DNA of 64,000 nucleotides from Udeniomyces pyricola. Its lineage: Eukaryota; Basidiomycota; Tremellomycetes; Cystofilobasidiales; Mrakiaceae. Location: the NCBI GenBank assembly GCA_039545295.1, contig BCIK01000016.1:62001-126000 (forward strand), in the 5' to 3' direction. Under the pieces are notes generated by a model. That model was given only the letters and a program-made list of their open reading frames with translations, did not search any database and was not told the DNA's origin. A program made the position numbers and the translations under genes. Below are positions 45,855 through 56,931 of the stretch, in pieces (the first letter of the stretch is position 1; each line of letters starts with the position of its first letter).

Positions 45855-47773
45855 TCAACTCAACCCGACACATACATGAATCCAACCATCCGCCCCGACC
45901 AAGCACGCGCCCAACCATGCGACTTCACTCTCCGGCGGTGGAACGATTCCTTGAATAATCGGGAATGCTACAGCATAAGGCGACGATGTCGATGCCGACG
46001 ATGGTGACGATGACCCAGCGATCGGCGTCGCGTCAAGAGTGGATACGGTTGGGATTGGAGAAGGTGATTGAAGGGAAGGAGGGAAGAGGAGAGGCAGGTG
46101 CAGTTGGAGAAAGGTGATTAAGGTCGTTGGTTGAGCTGAATACATCCATCATCGGCAAGACATCAGAGGAGAAAAAAGGAATGATGGGGAAAAGGAGAAG
46201 AAGGGAGGACAATCACAGGTTAGACAAATCAATCACATCCGGCCTCAAGTAGCAATGTGATGAGGAAAGAAAGAAAAGAATAAGAAGGGAAAAAAAACGT
46301 ACATCCTGAAAACGGTCCGACGACCTCCTGAACGACCATAGCGCCCTCGGGCAAATAAACCTTGATCGGCACGCTCCTTACGTTCCAACTACTATCTGGC
46401 TTACTCGACCCACTCCCAATCGAACTTTGACCTCCAGGCTCGGTGGACCCAGGACGTGAAGGGGGATGCTGTGAAGGGTTGGGCGACGGTGGAGAAAACG
46501 GCGTCGAGGGAACATCGAGCGTTGTCGTCGGCAAGGGTAACGGAAAGAGTCGAGTGGCCACTCGGGAGTGCATGTCAAAATCGTCTAGACCACGATGTCA
46601 ATGTCAGATACAGGTGGAAGGAGATGAGAGGACCGAAGGGGAGAACTTGTCAGTATGTCGTATTACGAAGCAGAGGATCCAACAAGGTCTGCCGAGATGA
46701 AATCAGATAGTAAAAAGATCGCCTTCTCCTGATAACACCCTTCCAAACTCACTCTGTCGGATTCCATCCCACAGTGCGTCTTGCTCTCCCCTTCGGAGTC
46801 CCGTAACACGTTTGACATTACCCCACCGTACGAAATCTGCCTCCTTGACGGCGCCCATGAAGGCTGTCTTGCAAGCCTCGGGTGAGTTCAACAGCAGGAG
46901 CTTATCCGATGGGGGCGCCTTGAGATGGAGAATCAAAGAAAGTGGAGGACTGATGAAGTCATGGCGGTCAGAACGTCAGTATGGTTGCTAGGACATGGAT
47001 CAAAGGAAGAAATCTTGAGCCTTACGGAGGTGATGGGGGGAATGAGGCGAGTGAGATGGACCGGTTGTTGATCAATGAATGGTCGTAGAGTAAGCCTATC
47101 GGCCAATGCCTGACCGAAACAAAACAAAGGCCATGTTCAAATCAGCTTGGACCCGGGTATTGAAGAAGTGTAACCGACAAATCGCCCAACAAATCAAAGG
47201 GAGAAGGGTAGAGACAGGAAAGCCAACGCACCACTTCATGACACCTCCTCCCCCTTCATCTTCAAACCACCAATCTTGCTCCCGCGTGCTCGCCAACGTA
47301 GCATCGTCCAAGGTCAGTTCCACCAGGTTCTCTCTGATTTCAGCGAGGAGCAAAGGAAGGTAAGTTTGCCGGAGGGCTTGGATCTGAAAAAGGCGAAAGG
47401 AGGGTCAGGACCGAGATTATCGCCCATCGCCGGGTTCGCGTCCAAACGGTGGAAAGGGGGGGGGGGGGAAGGAGGGTTGTGATTTGGTCAGTAAGGAAAG
47501 GGAATATCTTGGAGCTCCCATCCTGAACTGTATACATCTGTGAATCCCTGTGTAATCGGAAATGGATATAAACGTATTCGTTTGGACACGCACGTAGTAA
47601 CATTCGAGGTCACCACTGCCCATGGCGGCCGAGCTACTACCGGCTCCGCCTCCCGCAAGGTCGCCCGGGAAGATCTTGATTGCGAGCGGAACGGAGCCTT
47701 GCCAGAGCAGACGGCGGAAAGTGGCGGCTTGAGCAGCGGGGGTAGAGGATGAAGGGGAGGGATACGAAGACAT
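45855..47773 (-). CDS. ATG5: Autophagy protein Atg5
   Basis: Atg5 is conjugated to Atg12 and with Atg16 forms the E3-like complex that lipidates Atg8 at the phagophore. Six exons (descending): 47594-47773, 47232-47383, 47026-47109, 46753-46949, 46303-46584, 45855-46135; 391 residues. UblA begins RRLLWQGSVPLAIKIFP and continues ALRQTYLPLLLAEIRENLVE, EQDWWFEDEGGG and MKWHWPIGLLYDHSLINN. The helical region contains FMGAVKEADFVRWGNV; Lys173 in KEAD corresponds to the Atg12 acceptor lysine. UblB has SVPIKVYLPEGAMVVQEVVG, TTLITFLQLHLPLLFP and ends EVAWLGACLVGADGWIHVCV. A ~60-residue Pro/Ser-rich insert precedes UblB and another lies within it. The frame shifts between exons 2 and 3, so the motif KWHWPIGLLYD is seen only after splicing. 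Confidence 0.95.
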
Positions 47774-48396
47774 GGGAGTACTGCAAGTGTATATATGAAA
47801 GGGTCGGGTGGTGGAGTTGAATGCGTAAGAGGAGATGATCGATGAGCGGCGCACGTCGCACGCGCCCGCGTTGGCAAAAGCAAGCCCAATTAGATTAAGC
47901 AAGATTGTGATCAATAGATCCAAGCCAGATTATATAAGCCTACATAAGCGTCTCTTCACGTGTGTAAGCACCCAAACCGCACCCCGTGCAGCTAGAGAGG
48001 AAGCTTTTCACCGGCCCCCAATCATATATCACATGCTGCGCGTCTGCAAAGGAACACAACGTATCGCACCATGATCGACAACATGCATCCAACCAACACG
48101 TAACTGAATAAACAATCAACGTCAAACTGATCTCATCAAATTATACGGCGCAATATTTGATCTGCCCGTGACGTCTCATGACGTATACCATGCCTAATAC
48201 AAGTCTTTAACTCGACAGGATCCGTCAACTCCGCGTCCGTAGACGCCTCCCAACCACGTCTCGGTAGTACATCTCACGCGTCCATTTTTGCCAACTTCCA
48301 CACACAAAACCACCCTTCGTGTCCATCTTCAAGGAAGTACGTCCTGTGCTCCTCCAACAATCAGCGGAGCGCGCTCTTCCTCGTCTCTCGCTGCAG
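47774..48396. other. ATG5 upstream region
   Basis: 623 bp between the ATG5 start and the proposed 3' end of the next minus-strand gene; ATG5 promoter expected here. No coding sequence seen. Confidence 0.4.
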
Positions 48397-48982
48397 TTAA
48401 CGATGACCGCGCGACCATCTCAATGCGATGCCTTTCTGTCAAGTGAAGGCACTATCCAAGCCACAAAGTGAAGACATCCTCCGTCAGACCACCGCTTTTT
48501 TCTCGTTGAACGTGTCCGCCAGAGCCGACCAGGAAAGGAAATGGAGGAAGAGAAAGAGGAAGAGAGAAAAGTCAAGATGAAGAGCTACTCACCGTCTTAC
48601 GCAAGGTGAAGAGAAAGGCAAAAGAGGAGAGAATCTGAGCAAAACCAACAAGAAGAAGAAGAAAAAAGAAACCCCTGATTGTCATCAGCATCAAGTCACT
48701 ACACGTCGTCGCAATGTTTCACATATGGTAAACATATCAAACGCTTACCGCAGCGACCAGGGCGCTCCATCTGATGAATGGTAGACGCTGATGCTCAAAG
48801 ATGGCGAAAAGAACATAGGTCTGAACGTGGTTCATGTGAAACCCCGTCAGTTACTCATTCTTCATCAGGCTCGAGTCTGATTGACGGAGAAGGTCGTCTT
48901 TACCATCACGACTGTCCCGGCGAGGTCTCCTGCGGTCGAGGCGAAGCTGTAACCCCAGGAAGTGATGACCTGTATGAGGAGC

Positions 48983-49064
<82 letters not shown>

Positions 49065-50320
49065 GACGAAAGAAATAAGAAATCGAACTTTTCTCTTTCG
49101 TCAAACCCAAAGTACTGATCCACTATTATGGACTCACAAAGAAGGATCTGGGAACCCAGCAAGAGGGAAAAGTCAAGGCAAGCAGTGTGACCGTCAGTAT
49201 GTAATACAGGTCCGAGTTGTAGGAGCTGTCCGCAGGAATTCCGACTGACAATGCAAGCAGAACAAAGACGTTGGTGAAGTAGCTCGCATGCTCCTTGTGA
49301 ACGTCTTTGCCAAAGGCTTGAAAGATGGAAAGGATGATGAGAACTAGACTCCAAGCGTGCTAGGGAAGAGCAAGATCGTCAACAGTAAGAGAACAGTATC
49401 AGCACTGAGCAAGCCGGCCTTCACCAAATAGACCCAACACCTCGTTGACAAGTACACGCCGCATATGATCCCTTACTGACGTAAAGGGAAAAGGGCAGAT
49501 GGATCAACGTCTCCGCTGCGAGGTCTTCTCGAATCGTCGGGCTGGGATTCGTGGGACGCTTCCGGCTTCGGACAATGGAGAAGATCTTGGAGACTGTAGC
49601 AGAGAGTGCGATAGAGGCGAGAAAGGCAAGGACGTCCCACCCTCGGATGGTGAGGTACAGATAGGCCTGTGAATGACCGCGATACAAAAGAAGAAGAAGA
49701 AACGACAACAGCACTCTTTCAGTTAGAGTGGCTTCTTCGAATGGACACAACAAATCAGGACAAAAGAAAACCAAGAAGGAAGGTGTTGCTGTTAGACTGA
49801 CTGCCGACGCGAGTCCAACGAGGCTGAACGAGTAGCCGACGCCATCGATGATGAGATCCTTGGCTTTCGGTAGCCATTGAACGACAGTGTATCCAACCAA
49901 GAGGGAATGTATCAGAGGCCTATGGGACATGGGTATCAGGGATAAATTGTCAGTAGTGGTGCTTGGGCCACGATCGAAAGCCGAGAGCCACGGTAGGAAC
50001 GTGGTACTGACCACGTCCAAAAGGCATAATCGCCGGGTGTGAGGTATGTCTGCTTGGGTGGATACTCGGGCTCATACCAAAACTATCGGGAAGGTGAAAT
50101 AGACAAGTCAGAGTTTCTATACGATCAAAGAGAGGAAGGATGGCGAGCCTAAACAAGGCTCTTTCTGCCGGTGGCTGCTTGCTGCGGGTTCTGGCCAAGA
50201 GTGTTATGAACGAGCCCCCGGACGCACGGTGTTGTATAGGTGGAAGAGGACGAGCGACCAGTAGACGACGACGTTGGTGAGCTTGAGTTCGATTCGGGTG
50301 GTGAAATCGACGTTGACCAT
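48397..50320 (-). CDS. Multi-pass membrane protein, possibly the fungal DUF1774 type
   Basis: Nine exons (descending): 50228-50320, 50012-50082, 49802-49919, 49481-49666, 49138-49359, 48904-48969, 48749-48820, 48593-48634, 48397-48435; 302 residues. Hydrophobic segments include TNVVVYWSLVLFHLYN, WPLIHSLLVGYTVVQWL, GVGYSFSLVGLAS, WDVLAFLASIALSATVSKIF, HAWSLVLIILSIFQAF, YFTNVFVLLALSVGI, GDLAGTVVMTYVLFAIFEH and ILSSFAFLFTLRKT. YEPEYPPKQTYLTPGDYAFW is a soluble loop. The last three exons are my proposal: splicing at 48903 (GTAAAG) links the frame to TYVLFAIFEHQRLPFIRW in phase. Without it the protein would stop at 48865. A long GAAA microsatellite lies in the intron 48970-49137. Family assignment is tentative and no function is known. 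Confidence 0.8.
48984..49064. repeat. (GAAA)n microsatellite inside an intron
   Basis: About twenty uninterrupted GAAA units on the plus strand (CTTT on the coding strand) fill the intron 48970-49137, placing a long pyrimidine tract near the 3' splice site of the host gene. Confidence 0.9.
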
Positions 50321-50641
50321 GGTACGAAGGGCAAGAGAGCGGAACAAATGGAGTGGTGATGACTGTTCAGATGGGGATGGGTCAATGGGGAGTAGCTGAG
50401 AACCGACATGGAGAAAGCTCTACCCTGCAGGAAACATCTTGCGTCATCTACTACCTCCATTACCAGAATCGACAGATCAGGCTTTCTCTTTTCTTTTCTT
50501 TTTCCTTTTCTTTTTCTTTTCGCTTTTCTCTCTCCTTATATACGCTGCTCAATGCAGAGTCCAACACTCAACTTCTGCGCGGGCGTGTTGATTCACACGT
50601 ACGTGTACTGTTTCGATTATGTTCATGACTTCATCATTCTA
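50321..50641. other. Intergenic region between two minus-strand genes
   Basis: 321 bp with TTTTC-rich sequence at 50490-50530, likely promoter of the membrane protein gene and 3' UTR of the SOD-fold gene. No gene seen. Confidence 0.4.
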
Positions 50642-52526
50642 TCAGAGCCGAAAGTTACTCGCTCGCCTGTTTGACGGCTCATCCGACGACATCCTACTCG
50701 CGACGAGCTCCCAATCGAGGTTGTTCAACCACGCCCGAACGTAGTCGGGCTTGCCCCAAACGCCGTGGTCGATGATGTACGCGTGCTCGTGCATGCTCAG
50801 GCACGCGAGTGGTACCAGTCGCTTGAATTGCCGCGAGATACGGTCCGCCGAGGACTTCTGCAGGTCGGATGACGACGAGCGCAAGGGCGACGTCGTCGAG
50901 TTGGCAAACGGAAGCGAGGGTTGGGTTGGGTCAAGGTTTTGGGACGAGGTGATGGCGGCATCCTGACCAGCCTGGGTATTAGTCATCCAGTACGGTCGGC
51001 TTTCGAGGTGGACGAGCCCCTCCTCGGTCAGGCCGCTCAAGACCGGTCGATCGCCCGAGTGAATGAGATCCCCATGGTGAACGAGCATCGTACCCGATCC
51101 GTAGGTCGCAAGGATGGCCAGGTTGTCGCGCGAGTTCTCGCCCGGCGCGTACGAAACCGACGGGTCGACCTCCTCAACGAGCCAAAGGTAACCCGAGCCC
51201 GTCATACCCTCGGCGAATCCGATGAGCGTCTGTTCGAGAGCCGAGTTGGAACCGAACGAAGCAACGACCGAGTCCTCGACCTTTTTAGGGTATGTCGCCG
51301 GATCAGATTGGGATCGCTGAGAACAGGTGCGAAACAGCCCGATGCAAGGCGGATGATGAAGAACAGACAAGGGTGTAGTACACGATGGAAACACGATCAG
51401 TACTATGTCACTAGCTTCATCAGATTGCCAAAGTATGTGCATGACCCAGATGATGTCTCGACTTGACGCGAAAGAAAGAGAAAAACAGAAGGGGGATGGG
51501 AGCAAGTCCAGCAAGGAGAACGATCGCCGACCTCACTCCCTGCGAAACTCACGAGGGACGACAGGAAGAACGAGTTGTTGACCGCCTCGGACGCAAGCTT
51601 GAAGAGCTTCTTCCTCCTCTCCACCAACGGAACCAGTCGAGTGAAGACCCGAGGGGTCTCAGCCGAGCCTCGGACGGCTTCGACGTAACCGAGTCCCTCT
51701 CGGGCGTAAAAGTCGACCTCCTTGTCGAGCGCTCTGAGTTGATCGTGAACAGGGACAGGCTCCGTCTCGTCGGCGAGTGGGGTTGCTGTCTTGATGAGAG
51801 TCATGAGAGCGGTCGAACCCTTGAGCTCGGCAATATCTAGCAGTACCGATTGCAGAAGGGACAGGAAGCCGAGTAATGCAAGGGAGGGACGAGGTTAAGA
51901 GTTCGGATGAGCGGGTCTGGACAGAACTGAACGCGTCGTTTTGGTTTATCGGTGATGGATCGCTGAACTGACTCTCTTGGGCGGTAGCGATACTCTTGAG
52001 GAGGTGACTTTGGTAGTCCAGAGCGGGTGCCTACGTGACGGCGTAGCCATCAAAGAGCAGACGGAGCATCCGAGGCAAGCCAGCGCCCGGGGTGAAAGGG
52101 GAGAGAGACGAATGAATGAGCTTCCATGCCTTGGGAGGGGGTTTCGAAGTCGCGTCGACGTTGGTTGCGAAGCTATGTGCATGATGGACGATGAGGAGGA
52201 AAGCGAAAGGACAAGCTTACCCTTATGCCAGCATGAGAGTAGAGGCTGCCGACCTGCTTGGTGGGATCGATGGCCAAAGGCGAGTACGGCTGGGGGCGGT
52301 CAAGAACAGACTTGGGGTACTTGACGGGGTTTTCTCGCTGAAGATTGATAGAGGAGTTGACAGCGGTGTTGGCTGATGGTGGGTGGGTGACGACAGCATG
52401 GGAGGAGGGCGAGATAGAGAATGAGCGACGGGCGAGGAGAGTTGTCGGGTGAGTGGATGAGGATGAGGAGGCAGAGGCAGAAGGACCAAAGAACGCGGCT
52501 GAGCGAAGACGTATGCGAGGGACCAT
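50642..52526 (-). CDS. Fe/Mn-SOD-fold mitochondrial small-subunit ribosomal protein (mS42/mS43-like)
   Basis: Four exons (descending): 52221-52526, 51973-52030, 51553-51836, 50642-51316; 440 residues. The N-terminus (MVPRIRLRSAAFFGPSASAS, then LLARRSFSISPSS) is a clear mitochondrial presequence. SOD-like features include ALDYQSHLLKSIATAQE, EAVNNSFFLSSL, ALEQTLIGFAEGMTGSGYLW and the C-terminal HEHAYIIDHGVWGKPDYVRA plus WLNNLDWELVASRM. In active SOD the C-terminal motif is DVWEHAYYLDY; here the Asp metal ligand position is not Asp and the N-terminal histidine is altered. The protein is therefore more likely one of the SOD-derived structural subunits of the fungal mitoribosome (Mrp1/Rsm26 type) than an enzyme. 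Which of the two is not settled. Confidence 0.82.
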
Positions 52527-53218
52527 GGCGGAAGGACTGGTCTGAGTGGTCGATTGGTTGGTTGGTGGGTGGGTAAGTTGGTTGTTAGTGCAGAGGGGCA
52601 ATGAGAATGGGAATGGGAATGGAGATGAGGATAGGACTAGTGATGAGGATGGAAAGGGAAAGTTGAAGGTGAAGCAGACAATGGGGAAGAAAGTGGTCGT
52701 CTGTCTTGTAGGAGAGCAGGCGAAGGCGCGGAGGTGAGAACAGGCTGGACTGAGGAAAGGATGGAGATGAGCGGATGCTTGGATCTCAATCGCCCGTGCA
52801 CTCATGGGTTGTTGGACGAACGCTTATAAACAGCCAGCTAGAATCCAATACAAGCCATCATCCAACATAAGCCATAATCGACAGTCATATCCAGATCCAG
52901 ATCCAGATCCTGCCATATCCACGCCCATCCATGCCATTTCGCCCATAGCTGTATCATACGGATCCTCTCAGCCCCTCACTACCTCATCATCATCCTTCTC
53001 ATCATCGTCTTTAAAACCTCAATCCTAAACAGGACTCATCACACGTCCCCCCCTTCCCCCCCTTCCTCCACCAACCGCCGATTCAGGCATCACTCGAGCC
53101 GGCTTTAGCGTAGTACATACGTACTATACTACTTGGCTCTTAGCTCAGTCGCTCCCTTCACACCACACCTCCACACCGTCTTGTCTGTCTCTCCCATCCC
53201 ATCGCCCATTCCCCCGTC
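52527..53218. promoter_or_regulatory. Divergent promoter region
   Basis: 692 bp between the SOD-fold gene (-) and NHX1 (+). GAATGG/GGAATG purine repeats (52597-52625) and a short tandem array of AGATCC (52890-52910) are visible. No gene seen. Confidence 0.45.
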
Positions 53219-56200
53219 ATGTCCGCCTCGCCCATCGACATGCCCACCCCTGAGGAGGAAGAGTCCTACTCATCTTGGGCGCTTTGCATCCTCTGCATGC
53301 TCCTCATCGGCGCCCTCTGGACTTCCTACTATCTCCAGGTCAGAAAGATCCGAGCCGTCCATGAGACCGTCGTCTCCATCTTTGCCGGTCAGTCTGTCTT
53401 TGTCATTCCACCCCGTCTCATCTGCTGCCCTCAACCCCTTGACTGACATTCAGAGTCGTTGGTGTGTTCTCGCTTCCAGGCATGGTCGTCGGCCTCATCC
53501 TTCGTCTTTCACCAGGTCATCTCATTCGGGAGATGCTCGTAGGTTGCCTTTTGTTAGCCGATTCCGACTCGGGCTGCTCTGGGCTTTTATTGGCCTTTCC
53601 CTTTCCCCGCTCACTCGTCCATCTTTATTTTATGGCTTGGGCTTCATCAGACATTCAAGCATACCTTGTTCTTCAACCTTCTCCTCCCGCCCATTATTCT
53701 CAACTCGGGCTACGAGCTCAAGCAAGTTGGTGCCAACGTCTCGGCCTGCCGCCTCTTTCTTCAACGCGTCATGCGTTCATCCCTTCTCCCAGCTGATGCT
53801 CCGTCGGTCGATCTGTTTGGTATCATACAGGACAACTTCTTCCGCAATTTCGCCGTCATCCTCACCTTTGCATTCGTTGGAACGTTCATCTCCGCCATCG
53901 GCCTCGGGTGAGATCACCATATCGTTCTCTGCCGGACGGATCCGACTGCGGGATGGGGCTGACCTGCTTGTTACTTTCACACTCGACCGAACAATGCATG
54001 CTCACATCTCAACCTTTACTCATACCTTACCCACCTTCAGTGTACTCGTCTACTTGTGGTCCTTCACAGGGCTCGAGGGACTCAAGTTTACGCTGCTCGA
54101 GTGCCTGATCTTTGGGAGCACCCTCTCGGCAACGGACCCGGTCACCATCCTCAGCATCTTCAACACGTACAAGGTCGATCCAAAGCTCTACTCCATCATC
54201 TTTGGCGAGAGCTTGCTCAACGATGCTGTATCGATCGTCTTATATGAGTGAGTCCATCAGCAATGGATCCAGTCTTACCGGTATCGCGACGCGTCTCACG
54301 CTTCGTGCTCCGATTACCATACCCTTCGTTCTCCCTCACAGGACTCTTTCTCAATTCCATGGCGAGGATATCTTTGCAACTTCTCTCTTCCATGGAGTCG
54401 CCATCTTCCTCCTGCAATTCTCCATCTCGATGGCTCTCGGAGTCATCTTTGGTCTTGCATCGTCCCTTATGCTCAAGCACTCTCAACTGCATCTCTACCC
54501 CGGGATCGAGAGCTGCATCATCACCCTCCTTGCGTTCACGAGCTACTTCATGAGTACGGGCATGCACATGAGTGGTGAGTGCTCGTACCTTCTTACCTTG
54601 TGCATGAGATGATTCATATTGATGAATGACCCCGCTCGGCGTTACGACCCCTTCAGGTATCGTCTCGCTTCTCTTCTGCGGCATCACCCTCAAGCACTAC
54701 GCCTATCACTCCATGTCGAAGCGAACCCAAAAGACGACCAAGTACATGTTTGCGGTTCTGGCTCAGCTCTCGGAGAACTTCATCTTCATCTATCTCGGCC
54801 TCAACCTGTTTGCCCAAGAGGTCCAAGTGTTCAAGCCGCTGTTCATCCTCATCACTGCTGTGTGTATCACATTCCCTGCTATGTATGCCTGGCGTCTTGG
54901 GTCATCGTGGTAAGGGCTTGATCGCTGACAAAGATGGGCTCCTCTTCCTCACGCTTCCCAGGTCTCGGTCATGGCCGCCCGTTACGCGGCCGTATTCCCG
55001 TTAAGCGAAATCATCAACTGGATCTTCCATGCTCGAGGTAAGACCATTAGATCCGATTTACTCGTGCCTCGCGCCAATGTGCTGAAAGGTCTTATCTTGG
55101 CTCGTTCTCTTTCTGTTTCAGGTCAAACAAACGACGAGCTGCCGTACAGCTACCAGATGATGCTCTTCTGGTCAGGTTTGCGTGGTGCTGTGAGTTTTGT
55201 GCACTTCATTTGTCAGCACCAGTCCGAACGGCGCTCACTCAATACTCTTTGATTATATTCCTCGTTGAACCATCAGGTCGGAGTCGCCCTTGCTGTCGGT
55301 ATCAAGGGAGAAAACGCGGACGCTCTGCGCACGACGGTTCTTGTGGTTGTCGTCCTCACGGTCATCGTCTTTGGCGGAACCACAGCCCGCATGCTCGAGA
55401 TTCTTGGGATTCGTACCGGGGTTGAGGATGACGAAGGCAGCTCAGATGAGGAGGATGGTCCTCATTGGAGCACCTTGCCCGGCGGAATGGCTCTTCAGTC
55501 TGGTCCGGGCTCGAGACGCTTCGCTGGGCAGAACGGGCGCAGTTTGTCAGGTTATGGAGGGCCTGGTGGTCGCAAAGGTCGGGGTTTCATGGGTAGTGGA
55601 GCAGATGGTTACCAGGACGCCGAGGACGGTGTATACTCGGCCAGCCCCAACGGATCGGCTGCTCATCTTCCAGCTCGCGACGCGTATAGGACCTCGATTG
55701 GCGACAGACTTGACCAGCCACCAAGGAGTGCTAACGCTGCCCTCATCCGCGGGTTCTCGACCACCTCGAGTTCAGAAGAGGAGGAAGAGCGTTCGGACGA
55801 TGGAGAACTCTTGCCTTCTGCTCATTCCCTCGATCTTCCTTCCTCCCATCGACCCGCCTCATCCCCAGGCGCCATCCCACGACGCTCAGTCTCCGGTCTC
55901 GTGACTCCGGATCCATCGGCAAGGGAAGGTATGGTTTTCCGGGACGGACAATGGTTCACTGCCTTGGACGAGCGGTACCTCCTCCCGCTCTTTTCCAACT
56001 CGGTTGCCAGTAGACGTCATCATGCCAGGCGAGCAAGTCGTATGGCGTCTCAATCGAGGGGTGACGAAGAGGGGGGAGAACGACGCGACGGCGATGGAGA
56101 AGACGGCAGTGGTACCGACGAGGAGCGAGAGGAGAGCAGCTCTCAGAATGGCAAGAGTAAGCCAGCACCAGCTCAGCACTTTAGGTGAGTGAACAATGGT

Positions 56201-56506
56201 CTGCTTGTTCAGCTCGATTTGGGTGATGGCTCCGCTGACATGGGTTGTGACTTGGCCCTGGAATGTGGATTTGTCCCTTGCAGTGGTTCGGTGAGCGACT
56301 TTTTCAACTCATTCTCGGCTCCCTCCTCCCCGATTCCGCGGAACGATGGATCAATCTCGAATCCCTTGATGGGGGGTAGCAGCAGCAATCCGACGACATC
56401 CACCGGTCGACCGTCCTCGGTGCTTGGAAGTGGGCGATCGGCCAGTGCGTTCGGTCTCGGCTTGGGTGGAACAGGCGGCAACGGAGGTGGAGGGGGAGAC
56501 CGATGA
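53219..56506 (+). CDS. NHX1: Endosomal/vacuolar Na+(K+)/H+ exchanger, NHE/NHX family
   Basis: Exchanges lumenal protons for cytosolic Na+ or K+ in late endosomes and vacuoles. Eleven exons: 53219-53387, 53480-53538, 53651-53725, 53831-53907, 54041-54247, 54342-54574, 54657-54859, 54962-55037, 55122-55189, 55277-56184, 56284-56506; 765 residues. The first membrane segment is [20 protein letters not shown]. Family motifs follow: [90 protein letters not shown] and [18 protein letters not shown]. The last ~360 residues are a hydrophilic tail, Gly/Ser-rich with acidic clusters ([25 protein letters not shown]) and basic [10 protein letters not shown]. The second junction uses GTTGGT. Membrane-domain length and motif order match the family; plasma-membrane location is less likely but not excluded. 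Confidence 0.95.
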
Positions 56507-56931
56507 TTTTAGATGAATGTTATTTCGATGTCTAGCCTGCTTTTTTCGTTTTTTCTTCTTCTTTCTTTTCTTCTCTTTCTTATTCCATGTGTATACGTGC
56601 TTGACTTCTTCTTGTTCGCTTCATAGGGCACTATGTGAATGCATGTTTTCTTCTTGGATATATAATATGTGAGGCAGATAAAGTTTATTATAAAACGTCT
56701 TGTGTGGCGTATGACTTGTGTGTGCAAGTGGGAGAGAGGAAAGACGATTCCAAGTCGCACGTTTTCGACACAGCTCCCTTCTCGTCGACCATTCCCTTAC
56801 CCATCTAGCTATCCTACACTCTCGCGTTTCCCCTTCCCTCACGGCTGTACCTCGTTGTGCCATTCCGTCCTATTCTACACCCAGTTCGCTCGCCCAATCT
56901 TCTCCTCACCTCTTTGTGCTCGTCCGAAAGG
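56507..56931. other. Intergenic region upstream of the bHLH gene
   Basis: 425 bp with poly-pyrimidine 3' UTR-like sequence after NHX1 (56530-56580) and an AT-rich stretch (56655-56695). Promoter of the bHLH gene expected. No gene seen. Confidence 0.4.

Noticed and set aside
48984..49064. GAAA repeat considered as a CRISPR-like or telomeric array
   Set aside because: Simple tetranucleotide repeat without spacers and inside an intron.
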